A DNA stretch of 64,000 nucleotides from an uncultured Devosia sp. (GTDB taxonomy: Bacteria > Pseudomonadota > Alphaproteobacteria > Rhizobiales > Devosiaceae), in contig NZ_CAJXJS010000010.1 of NCBI RefSeq assembly GCF_913055165.1, positions 1 through 64,000 on the forward strand. Reading direction: 5' to 3'. Each line of letters opens with the position of its first letter. The first letter of the stretch is position 1. Position numbers and translations under genes: made by a program. Below are positions 16,014-24,166 of this stretch, in pieces. The notes under the pieces are model-generated. The model saw nothing but the letters and a program-made list of their open reading frames with translations, searched no databases and was not told the origin of the DNA.

Positions 16014-17203
16014 TCATCGCTCCACAGCACCGCATCTATGCCTGCTTCTTTTTCTTCGCGGTCACCACCGGCGCGTTGATGGCCCGTCTGCCCGACATCC
16101 AGACCCATCTGGGTGTCAGCGAGGGTCAATTGGGCCTGACCATGATCGGCATGTCGATCGGCTCGCTGATCGCCTTGACCGTGGGGGCTCCGATCATCGA
16201 GAGGCTGGGCTTTCGGACCACGGCCTTCTTCACCACGCTCGGTCCGGCGCTGTTGTTTGCCGTCATCCCCTGGCTGGGGGCCGCCCCGGCCGTTTTCGCA
16301 GTACTGTTTGCGGCAGGGTTGCTGGCGGGAGCGCTGGAGATCAACCTCAATGTCGAGATCGATCGGCTCGAAGCGCAGACCGGCAAGCGCTATATGAACC
16401 GCGCGCACGGGTTCTGGAGCGTGGGCTTTTTCGTCACTGCGCTGTTCGGCGCCATGATCCGACAATCCGGTCTGCCGGCGGGCTGGCACATGGCCATCAT
16501 CGCCATGTTGGTCGTGCTGGTGGGTGGCTGGCTCATTCTGGGCGCCTCCACCGCCCCCCGGCGTCCCGGCGAGCATGCCGGGGAAGGCGGGCACAGCTTG
16601 GCCTTTCCCACCATTGGCCTGCTGCCGCTCTGCCTCATCGGCTTTGCCGCCTTCCTGGTCGAAGGGGCCGGCATTGACTGGTCCGCCATCTATATGCGCG
16701 ACGTCTTTGCCGTCGAACCGATCATCGGCGGCATGGGACTGACCCTCTTTGCCTTCTGCATGGCGGTGATGCGGCTGTCCGCCGATCCCATCGTCTCCCG
16801 CTATGGCCCGCGCGCGGTTGCCATGGTCATGCTCAGCTTCGCCAGCCTTGGGGCGCTGCTGGTTGGTACGGCGCCGACACCGGCCCTGGCCCTGCTCGGC
16901 TTTGCCCTGATGGGAGCGGGATGTTCGGCAGTCTATCCACTGGCCGTTTCCGCCGCCGCGCAGCGTACTGATCGCCCCTCAGCGGTCAATGTGGCCGCCA
17001 TCGGCCAGGTCAGTTTTGTGGTCTTCTTCCTGGCCCCGCCACTGCTCGGCTTCGTCGCCGAGTTCGTCAATATCCGCGCCTCTTACCTTATCTGCCTGCC
17101 ATTGCTGCTGGCCGGCCTATGGGCATCAAGCTTTGCGCTGGGCGAGAAAAAGCTTGATACTCCACCAGGCCTGCCCGCAGAACCGCTCGGACCCAATGGC
17201 TGA
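16010..17203 (+). CDS. MFS transporter (second of three related copies)
   Basis: A 397-residue 12-helix permease with GTG start at 16010, overlapping the preceding stop (GTGA). It carries the same signature run as its neighbours: MARLPDIQ, VSEGQLGLTMIGMSIGS, LNVEIDRLE, NRAHGFWSVGFFVTALF, EGAGIDWSAIYMRDVF. The near-identity of these motifs to the preceding gene indicates tandem duplication. Its end overlaps the mmcB start by eight bases. Substrate is unknown. Confidence 0.85.
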   Translation: MIIAPQHRIYACFFFFAVTTGALMARLPDIQTHLGVSEGQLGLTMIGMSIGSLIALTVGAPIIERLGFRTTAFFTTLGPALLFAVIPWLGAAPAVFAVLFAAGLLAGALEINLNVEIDRLEAQTGKRYMNRAHGFWSVGFFVTALFGAMIRQSGLPAGWHMAIIAMLVVLVGGWLILGASTAPRRPGEHAGEGGHSLAFPTIGLLPLCLIGFAAFLVEGAGIDWSAIYMRDVFAVEPIIGGMGLTLFAFCMAVMRLSADPIVSRYGPRAVAMVMLSFASLGALLVGTAPTPALALLGFALMGAGCSAVYPLAVSAAAQRTDRPSAVNVAAIGQVSFVVFFLAPPLLGFVAEFVNIRASYLICLPLLLAGLWASSFALGEKKLDTPPGLPAEPLGPNG

Positions 17204-17660
17204 CCTGCCCCCCATCGTCGACCTTCGTCAATCGGCAACTGCGCTGCGGGTGCAGCGCGGGGTCATGCGCATGCTGCGCGAGCGCCACGATATGGCCTGC
17301 TATGCCGAAGTGCCGCTGGCCAATGGCCGCCGCGCCGATGTGCTCGCCGTCGGTCCCAAGGGGGAAATCTGGATCGTCGAAATCAAGTCGAGCCTCATCG
17401 ATTTTCAGGTCGATCGCAAATGGCCCGAATATCGGGAATTCTCCGACAAGTTCTTCTTTGCCAAGCCGCCTGAGCTGGACGCGGATATCTTTCCCCAAAG
17501 CGAGGGACTGATCGTAGCCGACGGGCATGACGGCGCTATTCTGCGCGACAGCCCCGATACCCCCCTGGCGCCTGCACGCCGCAAGGCGCTCATGCTCAAG
17601 CTCGCCCGCATGGGTGCCGACCGCATCCACGTGCTCATGGACCCCGGACCAAAAGCGTGA
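17196..17660 (+). CDS. mmcB: MmcB-family DNA repair nuclease-fold protein
   Basis: A 154-residue protein of the MmcB (DUF1052) family. The nuclease-like core is RRADVLAVGPKGEIWIVEIK followed by SS, i.e. the D-x(n)-E-x-K arrangement of the PD-(D/E)XK fold near residues 50-70. In Caulobacter MmcB is an SOS-linked protein contributing to mitomycin C resistance. The ATG lies inside the end of the upstream permease gene, so it is co-transcribed with transporters, an odd partnership. No LexA box could be looked for with confidence because no separate promoter region exists. Confidence 0.85.
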   Translation: MADLPPIVDLRQSATALRVQRGVMRMLRERHDMACYAEVPLANGRRADVLAVGPKGEIWIVEIKSSLIDFQVDRKWPEYREFSDKFFFAKPPELDADIFPQSEGLIVADGHDGAILRDSPDTPLAPARRKALMLKLARMGADRIHVLMDPGPKA

Positions 17661-17704
17661 GGGACATTCTTCCCTCAACCCCGACAACGGTTTAAGCCCA
17701 CATC

Positions 17705-18844
17705 ATGCTTTCCACCAATTGGCGCATTATTGCGCTCTTCTTCACCCATGCTCTGGCCGCCGGCGCCATCCACACCCGCATTCCGGACCTGCAACAGCTG
17801 ATTGGCCTCACCGAGGGCCAACTCGGCCTGGTCCTGATCGGACAACCGCTGGGCGCGCTCTCGATGTTCCTGTTTTCCAGCGCCCTCGTCGAGCGTTTCG
17901 GGCCGCGTCGCGTGATCCTCGCGCTGCTGCCAGTCGTGGTCATCACTGCAGCCTTGGCCACCATTCTGCTCAACCCGATTGCCCTGTTCGTACTGCTCGC
18001 CCTCAATGGCGTCGGCTTTTCGCTCACCAATATCGCCATGAATGTCGAGGCCGACCGGGTCGAAGCGGCCACTTCGGCCCGGGTGATGAACACCTGCCAC
18101 GGCGCCTGGAGCCTTGGCTTCCTGCTCACCTCGCTGCTCGGCGCCGCGTTGCGCGGCCTGCATGTTACCCCCGCCGTTCATCTCTGGGCGCTGGCGCCGC
18201 TCCTGATCGGGCTGATCTATTTCGTGGTCCTGCCCATGCCCAATATGCCGCCGCGCGCCCATGCCGGTGGCGCGGCGAAAAAGCTGGCCTGGCCGACCTG
18301 GGCCACCATGGGGCTGGTGGCCTTCGGTCTGGGCGCCGCGCTGACCGAAGGAGCGTCGCGCGCCTGGTCGATCATCTATCTGCGCGACACCTTCGATGTC
18401 GCGCCCTTCATCGAGTCGCTGGCTCTTCCGGCGCTGCTTTTTGCTATGGCCGGCGGCCGGCTGGTCGCCGACCGCTTCATCGACCGCTTTGGTCCGGTGC
18501 GCGTGGCGCGCAGTCTCTCCGCATTGGCCGTACTGGGCATGCTGGCCATTGTCCTGGCCCCCAATGCCTATGTGGCTCTCGCCGGGTTCCTGGCCGTGGG
18601 AATCGGCATCTGCGTACTCTTCCCGCTGACGCTCTCTGCGGCGGCACGGTTGGGAGATCGCCCCGCTTCACAGAACGTCGCGGCCACCACGCTGATCTTT
18701 CAGCTGGTCAATCTGGGCGCGCCCGTCCTCATCGGCGGCGTCGCCCAGGGCTTTGGCGTGCGCATGGCCTTCGCCATGCTCATTCCATTGCTTGTGCTGA
18801 CCTTCGCTATGGCGGGGCAGCTCCGCGCAAAGGCGGAGCCATAG
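17705..18844 (+). CDS. MFS transporter (third of three related copies)
   Basis: A 379-residue 12-helix permease, 44 bases after mmcB. It keeps the family pattern (IHTRIPDLQQ, TEGQLGLVLIGQPLG, MNVEADRVEAA, CHGAWSLGFLLTSLLG, EGASRAWSIIYLRDTF) but is more diverged than the two upstream copies; the acidic-Trp loop reads GASRAWS instead of GAGIDWS. That suggests a different substrate. It ends the co-directional block. Confidence 0.85.
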   Translation: MLSTNWRIIALFFTHALAAGAIHTRIPDLQQLIGLTEGQLGLVLIGQPLGALSMFLFSSALVERFGPRRVILALLPVVVITAALATILLNPIALFVLLALNGVGFSLTNIAMNVEADRVEAATSARVMNTCHGAWSLGFLLTSLLGAALRGLHVTPAVHLWALAPLLIGLIYFVVLPMPNMPPRAHAGGAAKKLAWPTWATMGLVAFGLGAALTEGASRAWSIIYLRDTFDVAPFIESLALPALLFAMAGGRLVADRFIDRFGPVRVARSLSALAVLGMLAIVLAPNAYVALAGFLAVGIGICVLFPLTLSAAARLGDRPASQNVAATTLIFQLVNLGAPVLIGGVAQGFGVRMAFAMLIPLLVLTFAMAGQLRAKAEP

Positions 18845-18895
18845 TCCCTGACGCTGCCGTATCGCCCCTCGCCCTTTGGGTATGAGGCGAATTAC

Positions 18896-19804
18896 CTAGA
18901 GATTAAACACCCGGCCCGGCTTGAACTGGCCAAACTCCACATGGCCGGTGGCCAGCACCTTGCCTTTGAAGCTCACCCAGCACTCGTCCAGGGATACCGG
19001 GGCGCCAGCGCCGGTCAGCAGCACCGGATTGCCATGGCTGACGGCATTGGCCTGGCCGGCATCGAGCCGGATTTCCTCGATTTCGGCAAGGCCGGCCGAC
19101 ACCGGCTTGAGCAGCCTGTCGCGCGCCTCTCCGGCCTCTGCCCCTTCAAGCGCCTCCAGCGTGATGGCGTCGGCATCGGTGAAGGGGCCGACGGCAGCGC
19201 GATGCAGCTTGGTGACATGCCCCACAGTGCCCAGCGCCTCGGCAATGTCGCGCGCCAAAGCCCGCACATAGGTGCCCTTGCCGCATGTCACCTCCAGCAC
19301 GCTTTCCTCGGCTCCGTGCGAGACCAGCGCGATGGCGTCGATGTCGATCGGTCGCGCCGCCAGCTCCACCTTTTCCCCGGCGCGCGCCAGATCATAGGCG
19401 CGCTCGCCATCCACCTTGATGGCGGAGAAGGCCGGCGGACGCTGCATGATCGTGCCGGTAAAACGCGGCAGCACGGCTTCAAGGGCCGCCTGGTCGGGCC
19501 GCACGTCAGAAGTCGCGATCACCTCACCCTCGGTATCATCGGTGGTGGTGGCTTTACCCCAACCAATGGTGAACCGATAGATTTTGATGCCGTCCTGCAC
19601 CTGCGGCACCGCCTTGGTGGCTTCGCCCAGGGCAATGGGCAATATGCCCGTGGCCAGCGGGTCAAGCGTACCGGCATGACCGGCCTTGGCGGCGTTCAGC
19701 AACCAGCGCACCTTGCCCACCGCCTGGGTAGAGGTAAAATCATATGGTTTGTTGAGCACGATCCATCCGGAGATGGCGCGCTTCTTGGACTTTTGCTGGC
19801 TCAA
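18896..19804 (-). CDS. truB: tRNA pseudouridine(55) synthase TruB
   Basis: A 302-residue enzyme making pseudouridine 55 in the T-loop of tRNAs. The catalytic motif GHAGTLDPLATGILPIALGE has the nucleophile Asp48; KPYDFTSTQAV and the GKGTYVRALARDIAEALG motif also match. The C-terminal PUA-like extension carries GLAEIEEIRLD. It follows rbfA by two bases on the same strand, the usual gene pair, but no rpsO follows downstream. Confidence 0.96.
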   Translation of the reverse strand: MSQQKSKKRAISGWIVLNKPYDFTSTQAVGKVRWLLNAAKAGHAGTLDPLATGILPIALGEATKAVPQVQDGIKIYRFTIGWGKATTTDDTEGEVIATSDVRPDQAALEAVLPRFTGTIMQRPPAFSAIKVDGERAYDLARAGEKVELAARPIDIDAIALVSHGAEESVLEVTCGKGTYVRALARDIAEALGTVGHVTKLHRAAVGPFTDADAITLEALEGAEAGEARDRLLKPVSAGLAEIEEIRLDAGQANAVSHGNPVLLTGAGAPVSLDECWVSFKGKVLATGHVEFGQFKPGRVFNL

Positions 19805-19806
19805 GG

Positions 19807-20220
19807 TCAGTCTTCGCTATTGTGGTCGCTGTCGTCTTCGAGATCGCGGCGTACCCGGTCCGAGCGCAGCAGTGCATCGATCCGTCCGGCCTCCTCGAAG
19901 GTGTCGTCCACGAAGAAACGGATCTCCGGGGCATATTTGAGGTCAATCTGCGGGGCCACCCGTCCGCGGATGAACTTGCGGTGCCGGTTGAGCGCCGCCA
20001 CGATCTCTTCGGCATGCGTACCGCCGAGCGGCATTACATAGGCATTGGCGATCTTGAGGTCGGGTGTCATGCGCACTTCGGGCACGGTCACCACCGCACC
20101 CGCCAGGGCCTCGTCCTCGATTTCGCCGCGGGCAAACAGCGCCGCCAGGGCATGGCGTACCAGTTCACCCACGCGCAGCATGCGCTGGCTCGGGCCAGCG
20201 GGCTTGTGGTCTTTTCTCAT
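19807..20220 (-). CDS. rbfA: 30S ribosome-binding factor A
   Basis: A 137-residue KH-like assembly factor for the 30S subunit. The typical order is seen: [39 protein letters not shown] and [20 protein letters not shown]. The acidic tail [12 protein letters not shown] is alphaproteobacterial in style. ATG 20220 is preferred to an in-frame TTG two codons upstream. It is coupled to truB, but infB, its usual upstream neighbour, is absent. Confidence 0.95.
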   Translation of the reverse strand: MRKDHKPAGPSQRMLRVGELVRHALAALFARGEIEDEALAGAVVTVPEVRMTPDLKIANAYVMPLGGTHAEEIVAALNRHRKFIRGRVAPQIDLKYAPEIRFFVDDTFEEAGRIDALLRSDRVRRDLEDDSDHNSED

Positions 20221-20273
20221 GGGCAAGCGGCTTATGCCCTCCCGGGCCCGCCGTCAATCCGGCAGCCTACCGC

Positions 20274-20939
20274 TCAGTCCAGCGCCGTCAGCGTCACCTC
20301 AGCCTTGAGCTGCGCCATGCGGGTTTCCACCGTTTCGGCATCGCCCGGCCACTCCTGCGGCTTGGAGGCGTCAAACGCCTCCCCGCGCCACTCCTGATAG
20401 ACCATGCCAAGGCCGTTGGCTGATTTGTAGAAACCCATGACCATGACCTCGCCCTGTCCGGCGAAGTCGGTAAAGGCATCGAGATAGGCGCCACAGACAT
20501 AGCCCAGCGGCGGCAGGATTTCCCCTTCGTCCGGTTCCAGCTGGAACAGGGCCACAGTGTCCGGGTCGCAGGACTGGGCATAGACATTGACCACCACGGC
20601 GCGGAAGTCGCTAAGCGTCATGCTTGCCTGGTTGCTGACCCGGGCGCCATAGAGCGTGGACCAGAAGGCTTCGCCCTCGCCGCGCTTGTAGATTTCCAGA
20701 TGCGCCTGGCCACTTTCCTCAAGGAAGCGGGTCGAGACCAGCTCTCCGAGCGCCCCGGCCTCTATGTCTGCGGGGACCCAGTCGGGTTGGGGCAGGACCA
20801 GGCGCTGTCCAAGCGTGTCGAGCACCAATTGGCCATTTTCATAGGCAAAGGGCAGCGTGCCGCCGGCCTGTGCCCAGGCTGGAACAGGGGCTAGGCATAG
20901 TGCCAGCAGAACAGACGCGGCTTTACTCGACCAAGGCAC
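20274..20939 (-). CDS. Exported protein of unknown function
   Basis: A 221-residue protein that begins VPWSSKAASVLLALCLAPVP with cleavage after AWA, a typical Sec signal. The GTG at 20939 is chosen because AGGAG lies seven bases upstream; an in-frame ATG at 20969 would put ten residues before the signal. The mature part has two separated cysteines (QSCDPD and GYVCGAY) that could form a disulfide. No family is recognised. It lies 47 bases upstream of rbfA. Confidence 0.65.
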   Translation of the reverse strand: MPWSSKAASVLLALCLAPVPAWAQAGGTLPFAYENGQLVLDTLGQRLVLPQPDWVPADIEAGALGELVSTRFLEESGQAHLEIYKRGEGEAFWSTLYGARVSNQASMTLSDFRAVVVNVYAQSCDPDTVALFQLEPDEGEILPPLGYVCGAYLDAFTDFAGQGEVMVMGFYKSANGLGMVYQEWRGEAFDASKPQEWPGDAETVETRMAQLKAEVTLTALD

Positions 20940-21089
20940 GGGCTTCTCCTGACCCCCGGAAAATCGCATGCCGCGGCCATGCGCCCATCGCCCCGACAAT
21001 GTGACGATTAGGGGGCGGGCGCCCGCCACGCAAGCTGGACCGGCAGGCCGCGTTCAGATGATTGGCGCGTTGCGGAAATGCTGCAACAC

Positions 21090-22109
21090 TCAGCCCTTGG
21101 CCGCGCGCGGCAGGGGGGTGTCGGGCAGCAGGCGATGCGGTGGCTGGTGCCCGTCCATGAAGGCGCGGATATTGACGATGACCGCCTCGCCCATTTCCAC
21201 TCGCGCCTCCAGCGTGGCCGAGGCCATATGCGCCGTCAGCACCACCTTATTGGCCTCGGCCAGAGCCAACAGGCGCGGATTGATGCCTTGGCGGTTTTCG
21301 AACACATCCAGCGCGGCTCCGGCCAGATGGCCGCTTTCCAGCCGCGCGATCAGGGCGGGTTCGTCCAGCAATTCGGGGCGGCTGACATTGACCACATAGG
21401 CGCCCGGATTCATGGCATCGAGCCGGTCCGCCGAGAGAATGTGATGGGTCTCCCGCGTCAGCGGCGTATGCAGCGATACGATATCGACCGCCGCCAGCAT
21501 GGCATCGAGATTGTCCCAATAGCGTGCTTCAAGTGGTGTCTCGATGGCCGGCGGACGCCTGTTGCGGGAATAATAATGGATCGACAATCCCAGGGCACGG
21601 GCGCGCTGGGCGACGGCAGTGCCGATCCGGCCCATGCCCACTATGCCCAGGGCCTTGCCACGCAGGCGATGCCCCAGCATTGAGGTCGGGGACCAGCCGG
21701 CCCAGGCCCGGTCACGCAGCAGCATCTGCGTGCCTTCCACCAGCCGTCGCGGCAACGCCAGGATCAGCGCGGTGGCCATATCGGCGGTATCTTCGGTCAG
21801 CACTGAGGGGGTATTGGTCACGGTCAGGCCTGCCGCCCAGGCTGCTTCCAGATCGATATTGTCCACGCCATTGCCGAACTGGGCGATCAGCCGCACGCTG
21901 GCCGGCAGCCGGGCGATCAGGCCCGCGTCAATCTGGTCGGTAATGGTGGAAACCAGCACATCCTTGCCCTCGAGACCCGCAAGAATGTCCTCCCCGGTCA
22001 GGGCGGCATCAGCGTCATTGACGTCGGTCTCGAACAGGGTGGCCATGCGCGCTTCGATGCTCGCGGGCAGGCGTCTCGTCACCAGAATCTTGGGTTTGCT
22101 CGATGTCAT
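21090..22109 (-). CDS. D-2-hydroxyacid dehydrogenase (glyoxylate reductase-like)
   Basis: A 339-residue NAD(P)-dependent enzyme reducing 2-keto acids. The Rossmann motif is GIVGMGRIGTAVA; the ASVRLIAQFGNGVDNIDLEA region opens the cofactor domain. Catalytic Arg is in NVSRPELLDE, Glu near GAALDVFEN and His in VVLTAHMASAT, where the usual PHIGSAT has become AHMASAT. The start at 22109 is MTSSKPKILVTRRLP; upstream in-frame codons are less convincing. The SH3-like gene is divergent. Confidence 0.88.
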   Translation of the reverse strand: MTSSKPKILVTRRLPASIEARMATLFETDVNDADAALTGEDILAGLEGKDVLVSTITDQIDAGLIARLPASVRLIAQFGNGVDNIDLEAAWAAGLTVTNTPSVLTEDTADMATALILALPRRLVEGTQMLLRDRAWAGWSPTSMLGHRLRGKALGIVGMGRIGTAVAQRARALGLSIHYYSRNRRPPAIETPLEARYWDNLDAMLAAVDIVSLHTPLTRETHHILSADRLDAMNPGAYVVNVSRPELLDEPALIARLESGHLAGAALDVFENRQGINPRLLALAEANKVVLTAHMASATLEARVEMGEAVIVNIRAFMDGHQPPHRLLPDTPLPRAAKG

Positions 22110-22213
22110 ACGCACCAATGGGAGCCGGCCGGAACGCGGCACAATCGTCGCCTTCAGCGACCATTAAGGATATGCCGCTAGTGATAGGGCAAATCCAACC
22201 CGTCTGCAAAGTG

Positions 22214-22765
22214 ATGTTGTTATTGCCCGTTTTCCCGGGTCGCCGCCGCGCTGTTGTCGCCTTTGCGCTGACCTTTCTTGCCGGCGCTTTCGCAGTGCCA
22301 GTCCCCGCTCAGGACAATCCCAGCGGCCTGCCTTTGCCGCGCTTCGTCACCACGCGTTCCCATCCGATCAATGTGCGGGTTGGACCCGGCACCCGCTATG
22401 AGATCGCCTGGAACTACACGGTCTCCGGTGTGCCGGTCGAGATCATCCAGGAATTCGACACCTGGCGTAAGATCCGCGATGTGGAGGGTGACGAGGGCTG
22501 GGTGCACCAAAGTCTGCTCTCGGGCAATCGCGCCGGCTATGCCACCCCGCTCATCGCCAATGGCGAAGTCACCATGCACGCCCAGAAGTCCGAGGATTCG
22601 GCGGTGCGTGCCCGCCTTTCGCCGGGGGTCCGCGTTTCCATCAGCGAATGCGACGGGGCATGGTGCAATGTGGCGGCCGGACAGCCGGGGGAACGCCCCG
22701 CCTTTTCCGGCTGGGTCCATCAGGCCGAGCTCTGGGGCGTCTATCCGGACGAAGTGTTCGACTAG
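22214..22765 (+). CDS. Exported SH3-like domain protein
   Basis: A 183-residue exported protein. The signal peptide runs through VAFALTFLAGAFAVPVPAQ. The first bacterial SH3 (SH3_4/DUF1058) unit starts HPINVRVGPGTRYEIAWNYT and ends at DEGWVHQSLLSG; the second, weaker unit reads MHAQKSEDSAVRARLSPGVR to WVHQAELWGV. Such proteins bind peptidoglycan or other envelope partners. The ATG at 22214 is a choice; 22211 (GTG) and 22172 (ATG) are alternatives without better ribosome sites. Its stop overlaps the stop of the convergent FhuF-like gene. Confidence 0.8.
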   Translation: MLLLPVFPGRRRAVVAFALTFLAGAFAVPVPAQDNPSGLPLPRFVTTRSHPINVRVGPGTRYEIAWNYTVSGVPVEIIQEFDTWRKIRDVEGDEGWVHQSLLSGNRAGYATPLIANGEVTMHAQKSEDSAVRARLSPGVRVSISECDGAWCNVAAGQPGERPAFSGWVHQAELWGVYPDEVFD

Positions 22766-23559
22766 CCTGCTGCTTCCAGTTCGGCCAGCACGCCGGCGCG
22801 CTGGCGCGCCCGTCGCTCCTTTGGGGCGAGCTTGGGGCAGGAATCGCAATAGCTGTCCGGGAAGGCCAGATAGTCCAGGCAGCAGCCCTTGCGGGCAATG
22901 ATGGCGACCTGTCGTCCATCGTCGAGGTCGATCGTCTCAAGCCCCCCATGGCCGGTCAGGCCCATGGCGGCAAGCCAGAGCTCGCAGTAACGATATTGTT
23001 CGGCCAGCGTGGTCTCGGGGCGGAAATGCTTGAGGCGCACGACCAGACCCAGCATGCGGTCCGTCAACAGGCGCAGCGCCGGCACCCGCTTGAGCTTGGT
23101 GACCGCGTTGATCTCGGCCAGAACCGCATCGCCCATGGCGCGAAGGTCGCGCCCGGCCAAGTCAATCAGCTCTTCGGTGCTGCCCCGTGCTTGCGGCGCG
23201 GGAGGCAGGCGGAAGCCGTTTATGTCGAGGTTTTGCCGCGCCTGGGATAGCCGGGTGACCGCGGGCAGGGCGCCATGCAGATGCACGGCGATGAAGGCGA
23301 GATAGGCCGGCTGCCACATCAAGTTGGTCCATAGCCGTACCGCACAAAAGGGCTGGCCCGCCTGCGGATAGGTGACCATGAGCCGTTCGTTCAAGCTCTC
23401 GAGAAACGCCCGGTTGTCCTGACCCAGCGTGTGCCAGCCCGGCAAGTGCCCACCCGGCGCCCCCTTGAGAAACCCGGTTGCCGTCTCGGCCAGCGCGATG
23501 AACCGCGTCAGCGCGGCGCTTTCATCGGACTGGACAAAAAGGAAATTGCGGTTGGCCAA
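22762..23559 (-). CDS. FhuF-like siderophore ferric-iron reductase
   Basis: A 265-residue protein. The C-terminal motif KGCCLDYLAFPDSYCDSC has the CC-x10-C-x2-C spacing that binds the [2Fe-2S] cluster of FhuF, which reduces ferric iron released from hydroxamate siderophores in the cytoplasm. The N-terminal two thirds is helical and poorly conserved in this family. No siderophore receptor or transporter gene is near, and no clear iron-control box was seen in front. The convergent neighbour ends on the same four bases. Confidence 0.75.
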   Translation of the reverse strand: MANRNFLFVQSDESAALTRFIALAETATGFLKGAPGGHLPGWHTLGQDNRAFLESLNERLMVTYPQAGQPFCAVRLWTNLMWQPAYLAFIAVHLHGALPAVTRLSQARQNLDINGFRLPPAPQARGSTEELIDLAGRDLRAMGDAVLAEINAVTKLKRVPALRLLTDRMLGLVVRLKHFRPETTLAEQYRYCELWLAAMGLTGHGGLETIDLDDGRQVAIIARKGCCLDYLAFPDSYCDSCPKLAPKERRARQRAGVLAELEAAG

Positions 23560-23737
23560 GGCTGCTCCTGCACGCTGCGCCCCCTCCTAGCGCTTTCAAC
23601 CGGACAAGAAAAGTCATCTTTTGTCGCGGCCTCGGGACCAGCCCGCACCCGCAACACTACTGACCTGCTGCTTTACCCTCGCTTCGCCCGTCCCGGACAC
23701 ACTTGGCCATACCGCGACACCCGCTCCGGAGGCCCGC

Positions 23738-24166
23738 ATGCCCAGGCTAGGCACCGCTTTTTTCAGCGACCGGCACGGCGCGGCCGTCATTGAATTTGCC
23801 ATTTTGACGCCCGTCTTTCTGCTCATGCTGACCGGCATGCTGGCCTATGGCATCTATTTCGGTGCCGCCCATGCGGTCCAGCAATTGGCAGCGGATGCGG
23901 CGCGTACGGCCATTGCCGGGCTAACACAGAACGAGCGCAACGCCCTGGTGGCGAGCTTTCTCGACCGCAATGCCGGCGCCTATATGCTGATCGACCCAGC
24001 CCGCCTCAGCCACAGCATCGGCGACAGCCTGGCCGACCCCAATCAATACGAGGTCCGTCTCAGCTACGACGCCTCCCATCTGCCCGTCTGGAACCTCTAT
24101 CCACCACTGCCCCTGCCCAACAAAACCATCGTCTACGGGGCTACCATCCGGCGAGGCGGACTGTGA
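23738..24166 (+). CDS. TadE-like pilus assembly protein
   Basis: A 142-residue minor pseudopilin. The diagnostic N-terminus is FFSDRHGAAVIEFAILTPVF, with the Glu five residues into the hydrophobic helix as in TadE. ATG 23738 follows CCGGAGG. It overlaps the GTG of a TadG-like gene. The rest of a tad/cpa locus (prepilin, ATPase, secretin) is not in the window, so this is an outlying TadE-TadG pair that probably serves a Flp pilus built elsewhere. Confidence 0.8.
   Translation: MPRLGTAFFSDRHGAAVIEFAILTPVFLLMLTGMLAYGIYFGAAHAVQQLAADAARTAIAGLTQNERNALVASFLDRNAGAYMLIDPARLSHSIGDSLADPNQYEVRLSYDASHLPVWNLYPPLPLPNKTIVYGATIRRGGL

Noticed and set aside
16989-17195. Upstream extension of mmcB into the second MFS gene
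   Set aside because: The MmcB family starts at the ATG at 17196; the extension lies in another frame of the permease.
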